Of a DNA stretch of 64,000 bases, positions 24,453-31,303 are shown piece by piece. The notes below the pieces were generated by a model, which searched no databases, was not told where the DNA came from, and worked only from the letters and a program-made list of their open reading frames with translations. Position numbers and translations under genes: made by a program. How positions within the stretch are numbered: the first letter of the stretch is position 1; each line of letters starts with the position of its first letter. Location: assembly GCF_003403315.2 (NCBI RefSeq), contig NZ_CP048407.1, positions 2,542,001-2,606,000 of the forward strand, given 5' to 3'. The DNA comes from Thermaerobacter sp. PB12/4term. GTDB taxonomy: Bacteria; Bacillota; Sulfobacillia; Thermaerobacterales; Thermaerobacteraceae.

Positions 24453-25796
24453 TCAACTGGCCTGCTCGGGCCAAAAGTGCCGCTTCAACTCGGGCACTCG
24501 GCTGCGGGCCACCGGAATCGTCACCGGCTGGCCGGCGTGGACCACGGTCAGGTTGTAGGTCCCGTTGAAGAACGGGCTGATCTCCCGCACCTTGCGCAGG
24601 TTGACAATGTAGCCCCGGTGGCAGCGGAAGAACCGGTCCGGGGGGAGCAGGTCTTCCAGCTCCCGCAAGGTGTAACGGGTCGGGAGGCGGTGGGTCGCCG
24701 TGTACACGAAGACCTGGTCGTTCTCCGCTTCGGCGTAGACTACTTCTTCCACGGGGATGGGCACCGCGGCCTCGTCCCGGACCCCCATCACCCAGCGCGG
24801 CCGGGGCCGCCCGCGGCCACCGCCTGTCGCGGCCGGCCCGCCCCCCGCTCCCTCCGCGGCGCCCGGTGCCGCCGCATGGTCAGCCGCCGCTGCCGCCCCT
24901 GGCCGCCCCGCCTGCGCCGCTACCCCACCTGGCGCCGGCGAACCCGCCTGCGCTCCCGATCCTGCGGCCGTGGCACCCGGACCCGCCGCGGGACCTACCT
25001 GGCCATCCGGCACCACCTGGCTTGCAGGGCCCGCCCCTGCCGGGGTCGTCCCCACCGTTCCCGCCACCAGCGTCGCCGGAGTTCTCGCCGGCCCTGCGCC
25101 CCCCCGCAAGGCCAGCCTCTCCCGGACCCGGCTCAAGGCCTCCCGCAGCCGGTCGTCGCTGTAGGGCTTGAGGAGGTAATCCAGGGCCCGGGCCTCGAAG
25201 GCCTTGACGGCGTACTCGTCGTAGGCCGTGGTGAAGATCACGTACGGAGCGCCGGGCTGCTGCTTGAGCCGCTCGGCCAGTTCCAGACCGGAAATTCCCG
25301 GCATGGCGATATCCAGGAAGACCACATCGTAGTCCAGGGCGCCGATCAGCCGCAGGGCTTCCCGGGCGGTGGCCGCCTCGCCGGTGATCTCGACCCCCGG
25401 TTCCCGGCTCAGCCGGTAGCGCAGCTCCGCCCGGGCGGGGTACTCGTCGTCGACGATCAGGGCGCGGATGGGACGGCCCCCCGGCGGCGGGCCGTCCAGA
25501 TCCCACTCCCACTCGGGGTCGCCGTTCTGGTCGAACGCAGCCCCGCCGCGGCCCGGCCCGCCCGCGGGCGACGGACCCCGCCCGGCCCCGGTGGCGGGCA
25601 GCGGTCCTGCTGCTACGTCAGCACCCCGGTCTTCTTCTGGCCGCCCTTCCGGCTGCCGCTCGGATCGGGGCCGGTGCTCGAATTCCTGCGGCCGCTCAAG
25701 CTCGTCAGGCCCTTCCCGTTCCGGCCGCTGCCGTCCCGCCCGTTCCTGTTCGTCCGGCCGTTCCAATTCTGCCTGTCGCTCGGCAGGCACCATCAT
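24453..25796 (-). CDS. LytTR-family response regulator
   Basis: This two-component regulator has its receiver domain at about residues 108-225 (RALIVDDEYPARAELRYRL; phosphoacceptor D in VVFLDIAMPG; LKPYSDDRL). A LytTR DNA-binding domain is at the C terminus (YAEAENDQVFVYTATHRLPT, then FFRCHRGYIVNL). It differs from the usual 240-250 residue LytR/AgrA form. There is a charged Glu/Arg-rich N-terminal extension of about 105 residues, and an Ala/Gly/Pro linker of about 115 residues between the domains. The start at 25796 is supported by AAGGAGGAA, which overlaps the stop of the kinase gene. It is co-transcribed with the kinase and may control the neighbouring ABC/DUF420 genes downstream on the same strand. 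Confidence 0.92.
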   Translation of the reverse strand: MMVPAERQAELERPDEQERAGRQRPEREGPDELERPQEFEHRPRSERQPEGRPEEDRGADVAAGPLPATGAGRGPSPAGGPGRGGAAFDQNGDPEWEWDLDGPPPGGRPIRALIVDDEYPARAELRYRLSREPGVEITGEAATAREALRLIGALDYDVVFLDIAMPGISGLELAERLKQQPGAPYVIFTTAYDEYAVKAFEARALDYLLKPYSDDRLREALSRVRERLALRGGAGPARTPATLVAGTVGTTPAGAGPASQVVPDGQVGPAAGPGATAAGSGAQAGSPAPGGVAAQAGRPGAAAAADHAAAPGAAEGAGGGPAATGGGRGRPRPRWVMGVRDEAAVPIPVEEVVYAEAENDQVFVYTATHRLPTRYTLRELEDLLPPDRFFRCHRGYIVNLRKVREISPFFNGTYNLTVVHAGQPVTIPVARSRVPELKRHFWPEQAS

Positions 25797-25811
25797 GGCG
25801 CCGGTTCCTCC

Positions 25812-26951
25812 TTATCGCGCCGGTTCCTCCCTGGCCGGCTGCACGGCCTGGCGCCGCAAGGGGACCACCAGGCGCACCAGGGTTCCCCGCCCCGGGCGGC
25901 TCCGCACCCGCAACCCGTACGCCTCCCCGTACAAACCCACCAGCCGCTGGTTCACGTTGGAAAGGCCCAGCCCCATGCCCTTGCCGACCCCGGGCCGGAA
26001 GATCTCCTGGCGCAGTTCCGGCGGGATGCCGACCCCTGAATCGGCCACCACCACGTGCAGGTGGCCGCCGCGCACCCGGGCCGCCACCGTCAGGCGCCCG
26101 CCGCCTTCCCGGGGTGCCAGCCCGTGGACCACCGCGTTCTCCACCAGGGGCTGGATGGTCAGCACCGGCACCAGGCAACCGAAGGCCCGGGGGTCGATCC
26201 GTACCCGGAAGCGCAGGTTATCGCCAAAGCGAGCCTGCTCGATCTCCAGGTACATCTGCACGTACTCCATCTCGTCTTCCAGCCGGATGAACTCGTCCCG
26301 TACCGTCAGCGCCCGGCGGAGGAACACCGCCAGCTTGACCAGCAGGTCGCGGGCCCGGTCGGGGTCGGTGCGGCTGAACATCAGGACCGTGTTCAGGGTG
26401 TTGAACAGAAAGTGCGGGCGGATCTGGGCCTGCAGGGCCTCAAGCCGCGCCCGGGCGGCCAGTTCCCGCAGCCGCTCCGCCTCGGCCAGCTCCATCTGCA
26501 GGCTGAGCAGCTGGGCAATCCCCGCCCCCAGCCGGTGGACCATGCCGGGGATGTCATTGCGGTGGGTGCGATACAGCTTCAGCGTCCCCACCACCTGGTC
26601 CCGGACCTTGAGGGGTGCGATGACCGCCGCCTGCAGGGGGCAGGGGCAACCGGCGATGGGACATTCGAAATCCGCCTTGGAAGCCACCAGCCGCAGCCGG
26701 CCCGTCGCCAGCACGTTGCGCGTGGCCCGGGTGAGGATGGGCTGGTGCCGCACCATGAACGGGCAGCCCAGGCCGGCGTAGCCCAGGATGGTCTGCCGGT
26801 CCGTGATGGCCACGGCGTCAACCTCGGCGATGTCGCGGATGATCTCACAGATCTTCTGGGCCGTTTCCTCGTTCAGCCCCTGCCGCACGTAGGGCAGGGT
26901 CTCCTCGCCGATGCGGAAGGTGTGGTCGAGGAAGGTCCATTCGGCCGTCAC
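25812..26951 (-). CDS. LytS-type sensor histidine kinase with GAF domain
   Basis: This soluble kinase of 379 residues has an N-terminal GAF-like domain (about 25-130), the dimerisation/phosphoacceptor segment QAQIRPHFLFNTLN with His at 180, and a HATPase domain with N in PLVENAVVHGL and the G boxes DSGVGI and GMGLGLSNV. There are no membrane helices, unlike the classical LytS. The GAF domain has cysteines at about 63, 97, 102 and 104 (GCPF; FECPIAGCPCPL), which could bind a metal or iron-sulfur cluster; related LytS-like proteins share some of them. The start is GTG 26951; the longer open frame upstream is low-complexity. The kinase and regulator genes are 15 bases apart. Confidence 0.9.
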   Translation of the reverse strand: MTAEWTFLDHTFRIGEETLPYVRQGLNEETAQKICEIIRDIAEVDAVAITDRQTILGYAGLGCPFMVRHQPILTRATRNVLATGRLRLVASKADFECPIAGCPCPLQAAVIAPLKVRDQVVGTLKLYRTHRNDIPGMVHRLGAGIAQLLSLQMELAEAERLRELAARARLEALQAQIRPHFLFNTLNTVLMFSRTDPDRARDLLVKLAVFLRRALTVRDEFIRLEDEMEYVQMYLEIEQARFGDNLRFRVRIDPRAFGCLVPVLTIQPLVENAVVHGLAPREGGGRLTVAARVRGGHLHVVVADSGVGIPPELRQEIFRPGVGKGMGLGLSNVNQRLVGLYGEAYGLRVRSRPGRGTLVRLVVPLRRQAVQPAREEPAR

Positions 26952-27199
26952 AGTGCATCCACCCCGCACCCGGTACCCCGTCGCGCGGCACCCCTCCCGC
27001 CTGCACCCTGATGACCCGTGCCGCCGGCGCCCTGGCCACCGGCATCGCCTGTAGCGCCGGCATCCGAGCCGCCCGGATCGCCTGCACCGCGGGCGCCGGA
27101 GCCCCTCCTGCCGGCCGCACCGAAGGCACCCGATCCGCCTACGGCCCACGGCGAAGGCGCGTGCCGCCCGTCCCGAAGCACCCCGCGCCTTCCGCACTA

Positions 27200-27215
27200 T
27201 GTGAAGTTCGTCACA
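27200..27215. promoter_or_regulatory. Crp/Fnr- or Rex-like operator upstream of ilvE
   Basis: TGTGA-AGTTCG-TCACA is a perfect TGTGA-N6-TCACA palindrome. With flanks it also matches 12 of 14 fixed positions of a Rex-type site (TTGTGAA-N4-TTCACAA). Its centre is about 60 bases before the predicted transcription start, the classical class I activator position. Confidence 0.6.
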
Positions 27216-27232
27216 AACCCGCCAGTTCTTGC

Positions 27233-27261
27233 TTGACCCCGCCACAGCCAGATGGTATTTT
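27233..27261 (+). promoter_or_regulatory. Sigma-A-type promoter of ilvE
   Basis: The -35 TTGACC is at 27233-27238 and the -10 TATTTT at 27256-27261, separated by 17 bases in an unusually AT-rich patch. Predicted transcription start is near 27268, leaving a leader of about 44 bases with GGAGGGG. Confidence 0.75.
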
Positions 27262-27311
27262 CGACGATAACATATTCGAGGCGCCCGCGGTACGGAGGGG
27301 GTCCGAACGGT

Positions 27312-28214
27312 ATGCTGGTGTACGTGAACGGTCGCTTCGTCCCCAAGGAGGAGGCGACCGTGTCCGTTTTCGACCACGGCTTTCTCTACGGCGACGGGGT
27401 GTTCGAGGGTATCCGGGCGTACAACGGCCGGGTCTTCAAACTGGACGAGCATATCCAGCGGCTGTATGAATCGGCCCGGGCCATCCTGCTGGAGATCCCC
27501 ATCCCTCCCGAGGAGATGGCCGCCGCCGTGGTGGAAACCTGCCGGCGCAACGATCTGCCGGAAGCCTACATCCGGGTGGTGGTCTCCCGGGGACCGGGGG
27601 ACCTGGGCATCGACCCGCGCAAGTGCGACCGGGCCACGGTGGTCATCATCGCCGACCGGCTGGCCCTGTACCCCGCCGAGCTTTACGAGCAGGGCATGCG
27701 GGTGATGACCGTCGCCACCCGCCGCACCTCGCCGGCCGCCCTGAACCCGCGGGTCAAGTCCCTCAACTACCTGAATAACATCCTGGCCCGGCTGGAAGCC
27801 AACCTGGCCGGTTTCGCGGAAGTCATCATGCTCAACGAGGAAGGCTACGTGGCCGAGTGCACGGGCGACAACATCTTCATCGTCCGCCATGGGCGGCTCC
27901 TAACGCCGCCGCCCCACCTGGGCATCCTGCAGGGGATCACCCGGGACACGGTGATGGAGCTGGCCCGGCGGCGGGGCATCCCCGTGGAGGAGGCCGTCTT
28001 CACCCGCCACGACGTCTACGTGGCGGACGAATGCTTCATCACCGGTACCGCCGCCGAGGTCTGCCCGGTGATCGAGGTCGACGGCCGCAGGCTGGGGGAC
28101 GGCCGGCCGGGTCCCATCACCCGCCAGCTGATGGCCGATTTCCGCGAGTACGCTCGCAGCCACGGCACCCCCATCTGGAACGAACCGGCCGCCCAGGCGG
28201 CAGCCGGCGCCTGA
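27312..28214 (+). CDS. ilvE: Branched-chain amino acid aminotransferase
   Basis: This class IV PLP-dependent aminotransferase of 300 residues catalyses the last step of valine, leucine and isoleucine synthesis. Family features are MLVYVNGRFVPKEEATVSVF, then DHGFLYGDGVFEGIRAYNGR; a likely PLP lysine in VKSLNYLNNILA; ECTGDNIFIV near residue 190; and TGTAAEVCPVIEVDGR with the cofactor phosphate-binding Thr-Gly-Thr-Ala. ATG 27312 is 11 bases from GGAGGGG. The gene has its own promoter and is followed by a strong terminator, so it is monocistronic. A D-amino acid aminotransferase or aminodeoxychorismate lyase is less likely given the GVFEGIRAYNG signature. Confidence 0.95.
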   Translation: MLVYVNGRFVPKEEATVSVFDHGFLYGDGVFEGIRAYNGRVFKLDEHIQRLYESARAILLEIPIPPEEMAAAVVETCRRNDLPEAYIRVVVSRGPGDLGIDPRKCDRATVVIIADRLALYPAELYEQGMRVMTVATRRTSPAALNPRVKSLNYLNNILARLEANLAGFAEVIMLNEEGYVAECTGDNIFIVRHGRLLTPPPHLGILQGITRDTVMELARRRGIPVEEAVFTRHDVYVADECFITGTAAEVCPVIEVDGRRLGDGRPGPITRQLMADFREYARSHGTPIWNEPAAQAAAGA

Positions 28215-28247
28215 AGAGGAGCGTCCCGGAAGGCGGGAGGCAAGCCC

Positions 28248-28280
28248 GGCGCCCGCGGCCTGCCCTGGGCCGCGGGCGCC
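28248..28280 (+). terminator. Rho-independent-type terminator after ilvE
   Basis: A perfect 13-base stem (28248-28260 with 28268-28280) around a seven-base loop is followed by CTTGCTT. It lies 33 bases past the ilvE stop and may also serve corA from the opposite strand. Confidence 0.8.
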
Positions 28281-28327
28281 CTTGCTTGAACCGCGTTCAA
28301 AATCACCCGCGCTCCAACCCCTGCCCG

Positions 28328-29731
28328 TCACCACTCGTACTCCCGCTTGAAGAACCACCACAGGCCCACGCCCAGCACCAGCATGAAGGCCAGCAGGGCG
28401 GGATACGCCCAGGGCAGGTCCAGCTCGGGCATGTACTTGAAGTTCATGCCGTAGATGCCCGTGAGGAAGGTCAGGGGCAGGAAGATGGTCGAGAGCACCG
28501 TGAGCCTCAGGATGAGGCGGTTGGTGCGCTCGGCCGCCAGGGCGAGCCGCAGGTTCATCAGGGTGACGACCAGCTCCCGGGCGTTCTCGAGCCGCCCGCT
28601 CAGCCGCCCCGCGTGGTCCCGCAGGGCGCGCAGGTAGGGACGCAGCTGGCGGTCGCCCAGTCCCTCGCCCCGGCCTTCGTAGCCGTTGTAGCTGCTCTCC
28701 AGAAGCCGGTCGAGTACCTCGCTCAGGCTGTTCAGCCGCCGGTGCAGCTGGCCGGCCCGCCGGTGCAGGGTGCTGAGGAACGACACGCCGCCGGCATCCC
28801 GCCACCGCCCGGAGGCGGGGCGCCCGGCTCCATGGACCGCCGCGGGCCGCGGTCCCCGCACCCGCCTCCAGCGGGGCTCGCCCACCGGCGGCTGTCGGGT
28901 CCGGTCAGAGGCGGCACCCGCCGGGGCCTTGCCGGTTTGGCCGGCGGCGGGGCCTGCCGGGGCCCTACCGGTTCGGCCGCCGGCGGGGCCCGCCGGGGAG
29001 GGTGCGGTTTCGCCGGATGCAGGGCCTGCCCGGCCCGAGGCACCTGCGCCCGGAACCGTGTTCCCGGTGCGGTCCGCGTCGCCCTGGCCGGCAGGCGCGC
29101 CCCCGGGGCCGGGTTCGTCCCGGAGGAAGTGGGCCTCCACCGGTTCCAGGCGGTCTTCCAGGCGCTGGACGTGGTCGCCGTAGCTGTGCAACACGTCTTC
29201 CAGCAGGAAGTAGAGGAGCCATGGCGCCGTGCGGGGCACGGAGGGCGGGCCGGTGGCCAGCCGCTCCCGCAGCCGCTCCCACGGGTCGGCTCCCCCGTCG
29301 CAGACGGTGGTCACTTCGCCGGGGGCCAGGATGACCAGGCAGGGACGGCCTGCCGGCAGCAGGATCTGAAAGACCAGGGTCCCACCGGCGGCTTCGACCC
29401 CGTAGGGTGCCGTGCCGGACTCCAGCCGGCTCCAGAGGAAGGGAGCCAGGGCGCGGCGCCGGCGCAGCAGGTCCCAATCGGCCGGGGTGGGGTCCCGCAC
29501 ATCGAGCCAGACCACCACCCGGTGGCCGTCCGCCCTGCCCGTAGTGCCATATGCTGCAGGCTCGGCGCGGGGGTCGCCTGGTGCCTCGACGCGAGCCGCT
29601 CCGCCCTCAGGGTCGCGGCCCGGGGCCCCGGAAGCTTCCGCGCCTCCCGGCCCCTGGCCGGGAGCCTGCCCATCCCCGGGCACCCTGCCTTCCACCAGGC
29701 CCCGCTCCGACCACTCCCACGCCCGGATCAA
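28328..29731 (-). CDS. corA: CorA-family magnesium/divalent cation transporter
   Basis: The C-terminal two membrane helices with the signature GMN in TGIYGMNFKYMPELDLPW and the end WWFFKREYEW identify CorA, a pentameric channel that takes up magnesium or cobalt. The cytoplasmic domain (RVVVWLDVRDPTPADWDLLR, YFLLEDVLHSYGDHVQRLED) is normal, but an Ala/Gly/Pro-rich insertion of about 110 residues separates it from the stalk helix. Length is about 467 residues against the usual 310-350. The start is proposed as TTG 29731 (M-IRAWEWS), because GGAGGTGGG precedes it and CorA proteins often begin MIR; the open frame upstream is low-complexity. The gene is convergent with ilvE. Confidence 0.9.
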   Translation of the reverse strand: MIRAWEWSERGLVEGRVPGDGQAPGQGPGGAEASGAPGRDPEGGAARVEAPGDPRAEPAAYGTTGRADGHRVVVWLDVRDPTPADWDLLRRRRALAPFLWSRLESGTAPYGVEAAGGTLVFQILLPAGRPCLVILAPGEVTTVCDGGADPWERLRERLATGPPSVPRTAPWLLYFLLEDVLHSYGDHVQRLEDRLEPVEAHFLRDEPGPGGAPAGQGDADRTGNTVPGAGASGRAGPASGETAPSPAGPAGGRTGRAPAGPAAGQTGKAPAGAASDRTRQPPVGEPRWRRVRGPRPAAVHGAGRPASGRWRDAGGVSFLSTLHRRAGQLHRRLNSLSEVLDRLLESSYNGYEGRGEGLGDRQLRPYLRALRDHAGRLSGRLENARELVVTLMNLRLALAAERTNRLILRLTVLSTIFLPLTFLTGIYGMNFKYMPELDLPWAYPALLAFMLVLGVGLWWFFKREYEW

Positions 29732-29947
29732 GCCGCATGCCCACCTCCAGGCCGGTGCCCCTCCTTCTTGGCAATGCGCCAGCCCTCCCGCACCGCCTGA
29801 CCAACCCAAGCCTCGGCAGTGCCAGCCCGCCGCCCGCCGCCTTGCCGGCCCAGACCTCCCGCCCGCCGATCCCCGGCGCCGTGCTGGCACGCCCGCCCGG
29901 GCGGCACCCGCGCCCCGCCCGTACACCCGGCCCGCCGGTACGCCCGT

Positions 29948-30259
29948 TTAGTCTTGCTGGATCACCTCGGCGATATGAAGGCTGACGATCTTCCCGGCAA
30001 AGCCCATGAGATCCTTGCCGGCCGCCCGCCCCTCGGCCGATTGCAGCGCCGCCTGCAGGCTTGCGGCGTCGTCGAAGTACATCTCGGCCATCAGGTAGTA
30101 GGGCGACGAGCCCCCCGGCGAGCCGGTCACCCGGGCGATCTCTACGCGGCGCAGCCCCGGCATACGCTGGGCCAGGGGCAGGTGCACCTCCCGGTAGTGC
30201 CGGTCGAAAGCCTCCGGGTCGTCGGGATGCTGATAAAGGGCCACCAGCTTGACCACCAT
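29948..30259 (-). CDS. EthD domain protein
   Basis: This 103-residue ferredoxin-like alpha/beta-barrel protein is of the EthD family: MVVKLVALYQHPDDPEAFDR, then HYREVHLPLAQRMPGLRRVE with the conserved H-Y-x-x-x-H-x-P-L core. EthD-type proteins occur with degradation clusters and are of uncertain enzymatic role. The ribosome binding site AGAGGGGGATGG precedes the ATG. It is followed on the same strand by corA after a gap of over 200 bases, so operon membership is doubtful. Confidence 0.88.
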   Translation of the reverse strand: MVVKLVALYQHPDDPEAFDRHYREVHLPLAQRMPGLRRVEIARVTGSPGGSSPYYLMAEMYFDDAASLQAALQSAEGRAAGKDLMGFAGKIVSLHIAEVIQQD

Positions 30260-30388
30260 CCATCCCCCTCTCGCGGACTGGTGCGCCTTTCCGGAGGTTT
30301 CGGCGGGGCGGCAGGGGGTTCCTGGGTGCGGCTCCGCGTGACCCGAATTGCAGGCGGGTACAATCGGCGGGTCGTCCCCATCGGGCCC

Positions 30389-30892
30389 TTAGAGGATCCA
30401 TCGACGGCACATGTCGCGGATATGCTCGTGCTCGTGCGCCCAGCCCTCCCAAGCGGCTTGCGCCCAGCGCTTGATCGCAAGGGCCCGGGCCTCGCCCGCC
30501 CCGGCCTGCAGCACATCCAGGACCGTCAGGGCCCACGGGTAGGGCCGGGGATCAAGTCGCGGCCAAGCGATCCGCCGTCCGGCCCGCCTGGCCAGTTCCA
30601 CGTGTGCCTTCTGCACCTGCCGTCCTGTGAACCCGCGTTCGACCGCCAGGTACAAGCCGGCAAGGGCAAACACGGAGGTGATCGGCTTGGTACGCTCCCC
30701 CACATGTTGCGCGGCATAGGCATCCACGCAGTGCTGGTGCACGAAGGCCGGATCGGGGCGCCCCAGGTTTTCGGCGACCAAGCGATGGTAGAGCTCCAGG
30801 CATTCCCCGCTTGCATGGTAAGGACCAGCCACCGGCAAGTGCCGATCCGCGACCTCGAGACCACACCCCGGACATCGAGTGAAACTGCCCAT
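30389..30892 (-). CDS. DUF5946 family protein
   Basis: This 167-residue protein has an N-terminal zinc-binding-like CPGCGL motif, followed by YHASGECLELYHRLVAENLG, then HQHCVDAYAAQHVGER and FALAGLYLAVERGFTGRQVQ. The spacing of these Cys/His features matches DUF5946, a family of unknown function. ATG 30892 (MGSFTRCPGCG) is preferred over TTG 30898 because GGGGGAGG lies six bases before it. Neighbours give no functional clue. Confidence 0.75.
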   Translation of the reverse strand: MGSFTRCPGCGLEVADRHLPVAGPYHASGECLELYHRLVAENLGRPDPAFVHQHCVDAYAAQHVGERTKPITSVFALAGLYLAVERGFTGRQVQKAHVELARRAGRRIAWPRLDPRPYPWALTVLDVLQAGAGEARALAIKRWAQAAWEGWAHEHEHIRDMCRRWIL

Positions 30893-31138
30893 CGACAACC
30901 TCCCCCGGGTTTAAAACCGGCTGCCGCGATGCTCCGGCCCGGCCAGGGCCGCCTGCAGCCCTCCCTCGGCAAGGCGATGGGCCCGCGCCCGCACCAGGAT
31001 CCCCACCAGGCCCAGGAATGGGCCCCGCATAAGGATCACATTGAAGAAGCTGACCCACACCGCCCGCAGGTTGTTGCCAGCCGTAATCTTGCGCTCGGCC
31101 CGCTCCACGGGGGGGCGGTCCGCCTCCGACCGGACCCG

Positions 31139-31303
31139 GACCCTCCCCCTGGCCCTGCAGTTCTTCAACGAGCAGTACAGCACCAACATCCACTATCAGA
31201 TGGCGGCGGCCACCCTGGCGGTGATCCCGTCCCTGGTGCTCTTCTTCCTGTTGCAGCGGGAGTTCGTGGAGGGACATACCTTTAGTGGGATCAAGGGGTA
31301 ATG
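31139..31303 (+). pseudogene. C-terminal remnant of a sugar ABC transporter permease (MalG type)
   Basis: The last about 54 codons encode RTLPLALQFFNEQYSTNIHY, then QMAAATLAVIPSLVLFFLLQ and the typical permease end REFVEGHTFSGIKG. The rest of the gene is missing: upstream codons bear no resemblance to a permease. The stop TAA overlaps the ATG of the following glycosidase gene (TAATG), so the original operon joint is preserved even though the transporter is lost. Confidence 0.8.

Larger units (their letters stand above)
26952..27311. other. Divergent intergenic region between kinase gene and ilvE
   Basis: This 360-base stretch is GC-rich and repetitive up to about 27190. It then turns AT-richer with a regulatory palindrome, a clear plus-strand promoter and the ilvE ribosome binding site GGAGGGG at 27294-27300. 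No gene is supported in it. Confidence 0.6.

Noticed and set aside
28455-29183. Plus-strand frames opposite corA
   Set aside because: No motif, low complexity, and antisense to a transporter with the GMN signature.
30911-31189. Minus-strand frame with a hydrophobic FFNVILMRGPFLGLVGILV segment
   Set aside because: It overlaps the permease remnant, has no ribosome binding site and matches no family I recognise; it may be a degraded relic but cannot be supported.
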